Assembly (NCBI RefSeq): GCF_019703515.2
Contig: NC_059372.1
Location: 14,960,492-15,024,491 of the forward strand
Length of the DNA: 64,000 nt
Direction of reading: 5' to 3'
Origin: Myxocyprinus asiaticus
Lineage: Eukaryota; Chordata; Actinopteri; Cypriniformes; Catostomidae
Shown: piece by piece, positions 29,232 through 40,674 of the stretch
Layout: each line of letters starts with the position of its first letter
How positions within the stretch are numbered: the first letter of the stretch is position 1
Notes under the pieces: model-generated
The model's database searches: none
The model's input: only the letters and a program-made list of their open reading frames with translations
Told to the model about the DNA's origin: nothing
Program-made: the position numbers and the translations under genes

Positions 29232-29416
29232 CCCTGCTGAAAAAGAATCTTAAATCAGCTTGAGGCTAAGGTGGTCTCACAACCTAGTAAGGCTGGTCTA
29301 TTTGCTAGTTTTAGAAAGGTTTTGCACACTAGTCAGCTGAGAGACCAGTAGGCCGACCAGCTTGACTAGCCTAAGACCAACTTAGGCTGGCTTAAGCTGT
29401 TCTATTTTCAGCAGGG
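29232..29416. mobile_element. MITE with CCCTGCTGAAAA inverted ends
   Basis: Left end CCCTGCTGAAAA and right end TTTTCAGCAGGG are exact inverted repeats. The interior is rich in 'ccagctt' and 'aggctgg' phrases that also pair. 185 bp. I recognise this family from fish genomes. Confidence 0.85.
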
Positions 29417-29818
29417 CACAGGAAGCCATCGTTTGCCACCAAGCCTCACTCAGACTTATACTGACAGAGAAACATAATTTTAACGATGCCCTAAACTACT
29501 TGGAGGTGAATTCAAAGCCTTTCACCATCCATGAATTCTCTTCTTTTTAGATTGCATCTGACAGGTTTAACTCCCATCAGTAATCAGTATTTTTATTCAT
29601 TGTTGACAGATGTTATACAAAATCAAGGGTCTGTTGAGAAGCCACAGGGGACATAGCCCAAAAAGTGTCTCTGGAGACTAACAGCGTGATTCCAGGAATA
29701 AAAAAAAACTCCCTTTCATCACACTATTTCATGTCCTCAGTTACCCTCAGCCCGACATTCAACAAAGTCCAATAATTCAGTTGAAGGTTCTAGAACAGTG
29801 ATTCTCAACTGGTGGGCC

Positions 29819-29821
<3 letters not shown>

Positions 29822-29878
<57 letters not shown>
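29822..29878. repeat. (CA)n microsatellite
   Basis: Uninterrupted CA dinucleotide run of about 57 bases. Confidence 0.97.
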
Positions 29879-29885
<7 letters not shown>

Positions 29886-30999
29886 TCACAGGTTTATTCT
29901 GATAAAAACTAAATAATAAATGCAAACAATAAAATGCATCTAACCATATATCCATGCACAGCTAGGATAGTAAAATAAATAAGCTTATCAACTTTTAAGG
30001 GAGGAGAAAATTCTTCCCATATCTTTTGTTGTTGTATGTATCCATGTATTCAATCTAACTCACTCGGTATTACGGATAATACTAATACAATATAAGGCTT
30101 ATAAAACGCACTTCTGATGTTGTTTGTGAATTTATAAATTATCAATTCTCCTATTGTGCCATGTCATGTTGATAATTTTGCACAGTGTTGGGCATATGCA
30201 GTCCATGGTAATTTTAAACTGCTGCACAGTAAGATTTACCTAAGTTATGGCATTCTCTAGCATTAGAAATTCGTGAAATTTGGCATGTTCCCTCAGAATG
30301 TCGAGTTGTCCATGTGTATTAAGTTTTGTTAAGTTTGAATGTTACGCTCACAAGGTACAGTCCAATTAGTCATTATGCCCCACACCCAAAACCATATTGA
30401 CTCATATGCTAGAAACAGTTAAATGAATTAAATTTATTTTGATAACTTTTTCTTAGGAGCATCTCTAGGTGATACATACCAAAATTCATGCGAATCAGAC
30501 ATGGAAAAAATATTGCAGAAAGAGAAATCCATATGACCATTTGTTTTAGGGGCACTGAAGAATTCAGAGTAAATACAAATGTTTATTCTGACCCTTACAT
30601 TTTCGGAGTTATTCGCGAAAATGTAAATTAGTTTATTACAGTGCCACCTTGTGGCCAATTCTTACAAAATTTGGTACACGGCTCATCTATATACCATGTA
30701 CGTATATGCCAAATTTCATAAGATCAGCCGTGGACAATTTAAGTTGTTAACGACTGAAATTTGATTGCTGGTGGACATTTTTGGTGATTTGTCCAATCGC
30801 TATTTTAAGGCATGTTAGCACCAAAAAAAAAAAAAAAAAAAGCCAAATTCCAACTCCCTTGATAAAACACTTCCAAAGTTATAACAGATTTTTAGCACCC
30901 CCTATGGAAAGAATTGTCAAAAATGTTATATGCATTCTCAAAATGTCTTCGTGGCGAAATTTACAAAGTTTAGTTTAGACTTTGCGTTAAGAAGATATA

Positions 31000-31521
31000 C
31001 ACTCACTGAGCACTTTATTAGGAACACTAGGTCCTAATAAAGTGCCTGACATGGTCTTCTGCCGTTGTAGCCCATCCGCCTCAAAGTTCAACATGTTTTA
31101 CATTCTGAGATGCTATTCTGCTCACTACAAATGTACAGAGTGGTTATCTGAGTTACCGTAGTCTTTCTGTCAGCTTGAAGCAGTCTGGCCATTCTCCGTT
31201 GACCTCACTCATCAAAAAGACATTTCCGTCCACTGGATGTTTTTTGTTTTAGGCGCCATTCTGAGAAAACTCTAGAGACTGTTGTGCATGAAAATCCCAG
31301 GAGATCAGCAGTTACAGAAATACTCAAACCAGCCTGTCTGGCACCAACATTCATTCCACAGACGAAACCACTGAGATCAAATTTTTTCCTTGTGGACATT
31401 AACTGAAGCTCCAGACCCGTATCTGCATGATTTTATGCATTGCACTGCTGCCACATGATTGGCTGATTAGATATGAATATGCCTGAATAAGTAGGTGTAC
31501 AGGTGTTCCTAATAAAGTGCT
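31000..31521 (-). mobile_element. Tc1-like element, truncated at its right end
   Basis: Left end 'cactcactgagcactttatt' preceded by TA at 30998-30999. The right side keeps 'ggtgttcctaataaagtgct' but loses the last bases. About 520 bp. It carries the N-terminal part of a Tc1 transposase on the minus strand. It interrupts the family Z repeat, so it is the younger of the two. Confidence 0.8.
31205..31399 (-). pseudogene. Tc1-type transposase, N-terminal helix-turn-helix fragment
   Basis: The minus-strand frame encodes GARQAGLSISVTADLLGFS and TTVSRVFSEW, the paired-like helix-turn-helix that in Tc1/mariner transposases binds the terminal repeats. The frame stops after about 64 residues and no DDE catalytic region follows within this copy, so it is a dead fragment. 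Confidence 0.85.
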
Positions 31522-31625
31522 TCTGGGCCACACCCAAACATTTTATTGGCATTCCTTAAAAAGGAATGGAATGTTTATCATCCAAAGTGCGTTTGACCTT
31601 TGGTGCTTGGACCTCTAATAATAAA

Positions 31626-32524
31626 AGTAACCAAGCAAAAATGGTGGACTAATCATGGCTCATGGCTCTGTTTATGAGGATACGCAACCAAGAATAACAC
31701 ACTGTGGCAATATGGCAAAAAGCATGTGGATACCCCTTTCTAATTAGCATGCTTGTCTATTTAAGCTACATCCATTACTAACAGCTTGGTAAAATCAAGC
31801 ATACAGCCATGCAATCTCCTTAGTCAAATATTTACAGTACTATGGGTCCCTTTTTTGTTCCAGCATGGCTATGCCTCTGTGCACATAGCGAGATCCATAA
31901 AGAAATGGTTTAATGCTTGTGTGCCTAAATGTGAACAAATCCCCACAGCCATGTTCCAACATCTAAAACCTTCCCAGAAGAGTAGAATCTGCTATTAGTA
32001 GCAAAAGGAGGACAAACTCCCTATTAATGTTCATGGTTTTGAAATGAAATGCTCAACAAGCACATATTGATGTGGTGTTTAGTTGTTCACTCGCTTTTGG
32101 CCATGTAGAGTACATACCAAAATAGTGGGTATCAAAAGAAAATATTTAGCTGTCTGTCTAGTTTTCATTGAGCAGCATGACAAAAGTGATGCATGGCAAA
32201 TGGTATGGTGGTGTTAGTTTAAGTATTGTGTACGCTTCCATTAATAATGACTAAAAAAATTAACCAATAGATGTCTGAAAGAGACATCCATCATCACAGA
32301 AAGCATTAAAGTAAAGCAATACAGATTTAAAGATTTTTAAATAGATTTTAATAAAACTGTGCTTCAGTATAGCATTTGTCATACACCCAGAGATGCATCA
32401 GTAACTGACATGAGGCACCACACTGTCCAGTCAATGGACTTGGCCAGATTTTCTCATCTTTTTAAATTCATCCTGATAATTCAGTTATTTCTGACTTGCA
32501 ATCAGTTATCACATTTGCTATTGT

Positions 32525-32602
<78 letters not shown>

Positions 32603-33120
32603 TCTGTCTCTGTTTTATATGCACAAATACAAATTTGTAAATGCTCTGATGCCCCCCCATTCACCCATGGGCCCCAGACTTTAGCTCAGCATTTGGGAGC
32701 AACAGCTGCAATACCTTTCCATCACAGTCAGGACGGAGCTTCCCATCACTCCAGTGGTGTGTGAGGAACATGAAGTGACAGACTGTTTTTCCCTCATCCC
32801 TTCTTTTTTGTTCAGTCCAATGATTCTAAATGTGATTGACAGAAAAAGGCATTTTAAGCCCAGCCACAGCACTGCAGAGCGCAAGTGTTTGTACAGCACA
32901 CCAAATATTGCATAACCAGATGTTGATGAGAATTGACAGTTTGAGTTACAGGCTGCATATTATGATAAAGTTAAGTTCCAGATGAAAGGCTTCTTATAGT
33001 TTTATGGTAATTGTTATTAAAAGTTTAGCTTTGAATTTATTTAGGCTTTATATATGACTGCAAAGTCATCTGAGACTCTGTTTCTCTATTAATATTAAAG
33101 GTGATGTGTTTAACCTGTTG
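31626..33120. other. Gene-free stretch
   Basis: No exon or transposon end recognised apart from the CT microsatellite at 32525-32597. Open frames through the CT run are artefacts of the simple repeat. Confidence 0.4.
32525..32597. repeat. (CT)n microsatellite
   Basis: Uninterrupted CT run of about 73 bases. Confidence 0.97.
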
Positions 33121-33125
33121 ATGTT

Positions 33126-34496
33126 CATCCAAAAATGAAAATTCTCTCATCATTTACTCACCCTCAAGCCAACCCACATGTGTATGTCTTTCTTCTACTG
33201 AACACAAACAAAGATTTTTAGAAGAATATCTCAGCTCTGTGGGTCCATATGAATGGTGATAAGAACTTTGAAGGTCCAAAAAGCACATAAAGGCAACATA
33301 AAAGTAATCCATATGACTCCAGTGTTTAAATCCATGTCTTCAGAAGCAATATGATAGGTGTGGGTGAGAAACAGATCAATATTTAACCTTGTGCAACCCT
33401 GCATCCACATGCCTGGATGTTGTGTTTTGGCTTCGCTATACGCAACGCAAAATTTAAATAAATAAAAACCAACTGAATATTGTTCACAAGACTCTAGACA
33501 GTCATTTAATGGTTAAACTTTTGCCGGACCGAGTCACGTGACACAACAGCATGCCGTCGATTTCCGTGAAGCGCTCCTACGGATGCAGCGGTAACAAAAG
33601 TGCCTCTGGTAAGAAATCTCTTTAAAAAAAATTTATTTAATCATGTTTGGTTGTAAAGAGTAGTCTCTTGTTTTGTTTGATATGCCACTTTAAAAATTCC
33701 ATTCATTTTTCTAGTGTCAGCCTGCTGATAAACATGATGTCCACATATGTGGAACTTGGCACTGCATTTCCTGAAAAGTAGAAAAAAACATTTATTATTA
33801 AGTTATTTTGAATAACCTTCAACTCTGAACATCTGTGGGTCACTGCGCTTAATTTTAATATACATTTTGTTATATTTTATTTTGTTATCACTGTACAATA
33901 TAGTCCTATTCATTAACATTAGTAAATGCATTCCTATATTTACTGTGCATTATTACATTGAGAATCAATGGGTTCATCCAAAAGCTGAAAAATTTTGCTT
34001 TCAGAGGCTTTATATGGAGTTAGGATGATAATAAATTGCATTCTGAACTGTTCTGAGACCAGTGCAGACAGACAGCACACTGGAGGTTAAGTCATTCACT
34101 AAATAGGGAGCAAGGGAGAATCCTATAGCTCTCTATGCAGCTAAGGGCATTCAATACAAACTTCCTTTCAAAAGTTCAGTTTCAGGCTGCAGATGATGTT
34201 TGGACCACTCAACATGTTTTGCAGACATGGGGCAATGGTAATCTGTACATAGATTCATAATTTTATAATGGTAAATTTTATTTTAACATGGTTTGCAGTC
34301 ACTGGATGATGCTGGACATTACTTTGAATCAGATTTATTCAGCTTTACAAAACATGATTAACCAACACTCCTGGAAAAAATAAGCAATTTGATGAAAAAA
34401 AAAAACTATAACTTGTTATTATTTAAAATTTCACAACTTAGTTCCACTGTCCACATATGAGGACATATGTTTTTTAGGAAAACTATTTGCTCTAAA

Positions 34497-34529
<33 letters not shown>

Positions 34530-35026
34530 TGCTTGTTTATTATGTGCTACTAGTTACAAATCAAAAAGGGAAATGGAAAATGCACACAGCAGTCATGCGG
34601 GGGTCTCAGGAGGTTAAGTACTAACTTTATAAATATCTCCTACCCAGTAGGTGGCGATATGCACAAAAAATATGAATTGCAAAAAACAAAAGAATGTGAG
34701 AGTGAAAGTGAAGATTTACAGTATAAAAAGACTGATCTATTAATCTGTTTCTCAAACAACCCTATCATATCGCTTCTGAATATATAGATTTAACCACTGG
34801 AGTCATATGGATTATATGGATACTTTCATGCTGCATTTATATGCCTTCAAAGGTCTGGTCACCATTCACTTGCATTGTATGCACCTACAAAGTTGAGATA
34901 TTTTTCTAAAAATCTTTGTTTGTGTTCAACAGTAGAAAGAAAGTCATACACATCTGGGATGGCATGAGGGGGAGTAAATGATGAATGAGAATTTTAATTT
35001 TTGGGTGAATTATACCTTTAACCTTT
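33126..35026. mobile_element. Family Y repeat, long form, split by a TTAA-flanked element
   Basis: The left half, 33126-33386, runs from 'gttcatccaaaaatgaaaat' to 'aaacagatcaatatttaa'. The right half, 34614-35026, resumes with 'taagtactaactttataaat', 'cccagtaggtggcgatatgc' and closes with 'tttgggtgaattataccttt'. The uninterrupted order is visible at 22944-23230. Element P (33383-34617) sits exactly at the TTAA. Confidence 0.88.
33383..34617. mobile_element. Element P, TTAA-flanked with terminal inverted repeats, non-autonomous
   Basis: Bounded by TTAA on both sides (33383-33386 and 34614-34617). Left end TTAACCTTGTGCAACCCTG; right end, read inwards on the other strand, TTAACCTCCTGAGACCCCCG. 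A second copy spans 62869-63898 and a fragment lies at 38998-39320 in reverse. TTAA duplication and CC-starting ends fit the piggyBac superfamily. About 1.2 kb with no intact transposase frame. A (TTA)n run lies at about 34497-34530. Confidence 0.82.
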
Positions 35027-37080
35027 TGGTCTCCATTTAAAATATTCTTGGAAACACAGCTGCTAAATTGTGTTAACATTTTCCAGTTTACTAGAAAATC
35101 ATCTTATATTTGCAAGGTGTGGTCTTTATTTGCACATAATCCCATGTTATTTAAAAAATAAATAAATAAATAAAATTAAAAAAAAAATATTGCTTAAATG
35201 TTAAAATTCAACATATCCTAACAGTTTTGTCAAAATTCTCCTTTTGTCTTCTATGGATGCAAGTCATTTGGGTTTGGAACAACATAAGGGTGATGGATGA
35301 CGACAGAATTGGAAGTATGCAACTTTGCTTTCATAGGTTTATTTGTGAATTTATCGTCTTTTTCAGATAATAATAAAGAACAACAATAATAAATAACCAT
35401 AACTATGAATGTTAAACTGTAAGATCAACTTCTCTGTGGCTCAAGAAAACAGTGATGTATCAAATTCATGTCCACCCACTCCTTTTCTCTCTCCCTGCAT
35501 GACTGTGCTTCCCATGGGTTTCTGTCATGTCTCACTGAACCTTTTCAAATATGCAGTCTCAAACCGCAGTGTGCCTATTCCTGCTGAGTATCCCTTTTAC
35601 ACAGTGCTTACGCATAGAGTGACCCAGACAGCTGAGATCTCAACCTAAGATCTCAGTCCTTCAATTATAAGCCATCTTTTCTACTTTTCCAATGAAAAGA
35701 AACCCTCACAAATGGCAAATGCTGACTGTTTCAAGAGCTTCGGCATGTTTAAAGTGCGTCACTGGCCTACATTACCTGCATAAAAAGGAAATAAAAGTTC
35801 TTAAACTCAAGTCAAGGTTTATTGTTAGTGCTCTCCAGCAGAATTAAAAAGGAATGGAATGTTGTTGACTTAAGAGCAATCCTGTTGACAATGAATTGTC
35901 GACAAGTAGAAATAAATGGGTGAATGTCATAAATGTCTGGGTCACATTTAACCGAAAATCAAAAGAAATAAGAAGTCATATTTTTGAAGCCTGTTTTTGG
36001 ACTGTGCCGAATAAATACTTTTAACACTAAATCATGTGAAAAAAGTGCATTTTATTTATTTCAGAAATAATTGGATTCCACTTGGTGAAATAAACATGCA
36101 TAATGAGGCCATGTGACAATGTATCATACTAATCTTTGAAATTATTATCATTGCATAATATGCAGTCTCACAAGTTATTAAAAAAAATAGTAGGCAATGT
36201 TCAGATTATAGGGCACAGAATGCAGAAAGCAGTACACTAGTAATCCATTCTGAACATAGCCTCAAAAGTAACTTTTTGCACAAATTCTTTAACCACATTG
36301 AACTCTTTTAGGCTATTCTACTAGATAATTTACTACTATTGGTTCACTGAAGAGCAACCCAAATGCTGGCGTTCAACACTCTGATGTAACTGTAAAACGC
36401 CGGCAGAATGGACAGCCACAGTGCAGAATTGCTCTTTGGGGAAGATTAATTGAAGGACAGAATATATTTGCACCTCATGAATAGTCTGCAACATTACAAA
36501 GAAAGGACAAATAACTACATTCATACAATAATAATACCATTTTCTGCTGAAAATGATTTGTTCCCATCTATCCAATGACATTATCTAGGGAAATTAAAGA
36601 TCCTATCAAAATACAGAATGACTCAAAAAAACAAACCATAAAAAAAATATGCAATTTCACAGTGCCATTATTTTTCTTTCAGCACTGCTAAAGTAATGTG
36701 TAATCTAGGATTCGCCTCTCTGTACAGATCTGGTTTAGTTATGGTTTAAGATTAAAGCATTGGGGAATGGGGCAATATTCTATCCCACATTATTGAGTTA
36801 TGAGAGAAAAAGCCTTTAGTCCGACCCAGAATTTGGGTGTTTATATTTAGCACTTCCCTGTAATCATTCATATATTCTATATATTATAGAAGATTATGCA
36901 AATTGGGTGAAAAGTAAGAGTAAATGAGAGAATTTTCATTTTTGGGTGAACATTCCCCTTAATGGTTTGGATATTTGCAAGTGAAAGAAGTCAAAATATA
37001 GAGTATTTATGAATCGATGTGCAATGTATGTTGTGTATTTATGAGGTGCATTTATTCCATTTATTTAGCCTTTCATCTTT
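35027..37080. other. Gene-free stretch with small repeat pieces
   Basis: An A-rich AAAT run lies near 35155-35185. A right-end fragment of family Y ('ttcatttttgggtgaacatt' then CCCCTTAA) is at 36925-36962. No exon or RNA gene is recognised. Confidence 0.4.
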
Positions 37081-37096
37081 TTATGGGGGTGGGGGG

Positions 37097-37500
37097 ATTT
37101 TCTCCCCAAATTGGTATGCTCAATTCCCAACGTACTCCAAGTCCTCATGGTGGCGTAGTGACTCGCCTCAATCCGGGTGGCGGAGGACGAACCTCAGTTG
37201 CCTCCATGTCTGAGACAGTCAATTCATGCATCTTATCACATAGCTTGTTGAGACCGTTACCGCGGAGACCTAGCGTGTGTGAAGGCTTCACCCTATTCCC
37301 CAAGGCATCCACGCACAACACACCATGCGCCACACCGAGAGCGAAAACCACATTATAGCGACCATGAGGAGGTTAACCTAACGTGACTATACCCACCCTA
37401 GCAACCAGGCCAATTGGTTGCTTAGGAAGCCTGACTAAAGTCACTCAGCACACCATGGATTTGAATTCGCGACTCCAGGTGTGGTAGTCAGGGTCTTTAC
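37097..37500 (-). mobile_element. tRNA-derived SINE, minus orientation, with head
   Basis: Same body as 14283-14664 ('gtggcgtagtgactcgcctc', 'ccgggtggcggaggacgaac'). At the right it carries 'ttgaattcgcgactccaggt' followed by 'gtggtagtcagggtctttac', which on the minus strand is a tRNA-like box B region. The element therefore reads right to left with its tail near 37085. Pol III promoter decay makes activity unlikely. Confidence 0.82.
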
Positions 37501-37505
37501 TTGCT

Positions 37506-38990
37506 TTTTTGGTCTTTTGGCTTTAATTTGGTTTGAGCTTAAAAGGCATTATAGCCTATTTCTGTGATTGGCATTTCATGAAAACAAATGCAAAATATGG
37601 GAGAACATTTTTTTTTTTTTTTTTTTTTTAGATGGGAATTAATATGAATGGGAAAGGTTTTTTGTATCAATGCTATAACTTGTCACCATTTGAAACTATT
37701 GTCTTTTTTTTTTCTTTTTTAAACAGTTAACTTTCATACTCATGTGGTGACAAATGAATGTTAATGGTATAAACATTCTGCGCCGTCTCAAAATGAAGTG
37801 TGCCAAAAATTAAAATCACAATAATTCAAGCATTAGATAAAGTGAATAGGTTATGAACCAAAAATAAATTTAAAAAAATAAAATTTTAATATACTGTAGG
37901 TACAGACAGATTTAACAGTAGCCTATATGTACTTATGAAAGGCATAAACGCATTGATATGCATGCAGGCATTGTACCCATTTATTTAGTTATAATCACTA
38001 GTTATATACTTTCTGGCCTTTGTTTTAATATGGTTTGAGCTTAAAAGGCATAACAGCCTTTTTCTTTGATTCATAAAACAAAATCAAAATACAAAAGTTT
38101 TAGATGCAAGATATCACACTGCAGAACACTGCTTTAAATATATATCAACGCTCCAAGGAAACCTAGTTCACATCTAATTCTAACACATACCTATGGCATT
38201 CCTAAATTTCATTCTCACATGGCAATGTGCGAAGTTTAAAATGAACCAGAGATTTTAAACTACTCCTCGGCGCAACAAGACACTCAAGGAAAAACTAAAT
38301 ACAGCTGTGTTGAACAGGCACACATTCAGAGACGCCAGAAGGGGCAAGCAATCAGCCCTGCCTACATAAACACCAGCGCACACGCAGAGCCGCTGTCATC
38401 TGTGCAAATGTCTGTAGTTAGTGCAAGCTTGTAGAGGAGAGTTGGTGTGGCCAGCTGTCTGTGCAGGTTAAATGAGGCACTGGAGATGAGGCAGAGAGGA
38501 ACAGACCTGTGGTCCTGCCATACAAACTCATGCTCCATTCATATTGACATGGGGTTACATTGTCCCATCGTCTATGTGACATAAGCTAACCACTGTCATG
38601 GAGAAAAAAAAAAAAAAAAAAAAAAAAAAGACAAAATGTTCACACACACCAATTAAACGCTCCAGGCGCATTGCGTGTAAGGACATCATGATCTCATCAT
38701 ATGGGTTTATGTATATATATATATATATATATATTAAAAAAAAAAAAGAGCAGGCCAAGAAAAGCAAAATATATTTCAGCAGCTGCTTAAACTGTAATGG
38801 TGAATTCCACAAAAACATGTCCAGGACACATTTCTCCCCAAATCCAAAGGCCTATTTTAGAACCATTAGGGTTTTCTGCCTTGTGACAGTTTTCATTGCA
38901 ATTAAACCAAATCTTAAGCACTTCACTTTTGTTATTCCCATTATTCCATTGTAAATCCCATTACTGCAACAGTTTGCTGTAGGCCTGATA
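37506..38990. other. Gene-free stretch with a GC-richer patch
   Basis: Mostly AT-rich, with a poly-A run at 38604-38629 and (TA)n at 38712-38734. 38240-38520 is clearly less AT-rich and holds 'ccgctgtcatctgtgcaaat' and 'ctgtgcaggttaaatgaggc', the latter donor-like. I could not connect it to any protein, so a non-coding first exon or promoter is only a possibility. Confidence 0.35.
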
Positions 38991-38997
38991 AAGAATG

Positions 38998-39320
38998 TTT
39001 TTTAGCCTCCTGAGATTGCTGTGTGCATTTTTAATTTCCCCTTTTTGATTTGTAACTAGTAGCACCTAATAAACATGCAAAAAAATAATAATTCTAGAGC
39101 AAATAGTTTCCCTACAAAAATTGATGGCAACATGTGGTCAGCGGGACTAAGTTGTGCAATCATAAAAACAAAGCAATAGAAAGTCCGATTTTATTAAATT
39201 GTTAGTTTCCAGAAGTGTTAGTTATTCATGTTTGAGACATTACAGACATTACATCAAAAATCAGCATAATTAATTCTGATTTAAAGTAATGGCCAGCATC
39301 ATCCAATCACTGTCAACCCT
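38998..39320 (-). mobile_element. Element P fragment, reverse orientation
   Basis: Begins TTTAGCCTCCTGAGA and continues 'ctgtgtgcatttttaatttc' and 'gatttgtaactagtagcacc', the reverse complement of the right ends of 33383-34617 and 62869-63898. It ends inside the element after 'ggccagcatcatccaatcac'. One terminus is degenerate (TTAG instead of TTAA) and the other half is lost. Confidence 0.8.
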
Positions 39321-39699
39321 GTTAAAATAAAATTATTCATTATAAATGTGCAAAAATACAGTGTACATTGTGTTTAGCGGCATGATTTTAAAAATGGCAT
39401 AGGAGTCGCACGAGATTAAAGCAGCATATTAACAAATGTAGTACAAATATTTATAGTAATACAAACTACAGTATTGAATGAGACATTTACATAAGAATGG
39501 GCTGTGCTTGTCATGAAATGTCACAATGTAAAAAACTAAAAATACACTTAATCTTTAAACAAATTATAATTCCTTGTTTGATTGGAAGATATGACATGTC
39601 TTGAATTATCGAAGTAACAGATGGGAAAGAATGTACTGCCTCAATGTGAAAGTATTTGGAAAAACACTGCATGTTAGAGACAAACGCTACAGACAAAAC

Positions 39700-40674
39700 G
39701 GTCATGCGAAGAATACTTTATTGAATCAGTACAGAGTAGGATTAATGTCATCGTTTCCAAGAATTGCAATAGTTTAAGCATGCAGTCCAGAAAGCATAAT
39801 ACTGATGGTTCTTAATACAGATGAAGTAACTAATTACTGGATTTAATAAGCAGCACCTCTGCACATGGAACAGATCCGTTTACAGGTTACGCATTAAAAG
39901 AAGCTTTAGAAAACAGACAAGCAAAATAGTAATACATTCAAAAGGTTAAGGCACTGCAAAATTAAAAAACTTTAAAAGAGGGGTACATTTTAAACTAGTT
40001 AGGCTAGAAGTCACACAGGGCTCAATATAAAAATAAAAAACGTAAGAGATTGTCCTGTGGCGTTTGTCCAGTGGTGATGCATCCTTTGCAAAAAGAGAGG
40101 TTACATTTTTTATTTTTTTTGGGGGAGATAAGTTATCACACACACACACACACACACACACACGTTAGCTAGGTGTTTTGCTGCCATCTAGAGGTAGGCT
40201 TGCAAACTCCTGGCATGACAGAGGACACTGTTCAAAATGCAAACAAATACCTTGTTAGAGTGCTTAGAGTTTCCATGGAAGAGTTCGAGGTGCCCGCAAT
40301 CCATCCGATAAACTGATAGTGGTAGATGGCTCTGGCCTAACAGAATTAGCGCAAGTTCAAGAAAAATCACGATTCAGTTCCCTTTCCTCTTGAGGTGTTA
40401 TTGCGCTTTCATTTGGAAATTGTCAAAATAATTTGGTAATTCTGTCCAGTGGCACTAGTGATGCAGGAATTACACACTTCAACTTAAGAATGAACACTTG
40501 CCATTGTTGCCCACTTTTAAATATAGTCTGTGTACACATTACCATTTTTATATTGGCTGTTTCCAGCCACACTACCTTGAAAACATGCCTCTGTGATTTT
40601 CAAAATGCCATATAAACCAGTAACTTTAAATGACTTCTGAGGTCTATGTGGTACTCTGGAAAGACTGCAGTGAC
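39700..40674 (-). other. gtsf1: gtsf1 3' untranslated region
   Basis: Extends from the stop codon at 40675-40677 down to a canonical poly(A) signal (TTTATT on the plus strand) at 39717-39722. It contains a (CA)n run at 40137-40163. The extent is inferred from the signal. Confidence 0.6.

Larger units (their letters stand above)
30250..31625. repeat. Family Z repeat, interrupted by a Tc1-type element
   Basis: Contains 'gtgccaccttgtggccaatt', 'aaatttggtacacggctcat' and 'ccaaatttcataagatcagc'. It resumes after 31521 to end with 'cctttggtgcttggacctct'. The same style of phrases and the same end ('ccttcggtgcttggacccc') occur at 52440-53870. I see no protein. The left edge is uncertain. Confidence 0.6.

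Noticed and set aside
32359..32684. Leu-Ser repeat open frames
   Set aside because: They read through a (CT)n microsatellite. No gene evidence.
37145..37358. Protein-coding gene from overlapping open frames near 37017-37358
   Set aside because: They lie inside a tRNA-derived SINE and are repeated in the copy at 14283-14664.
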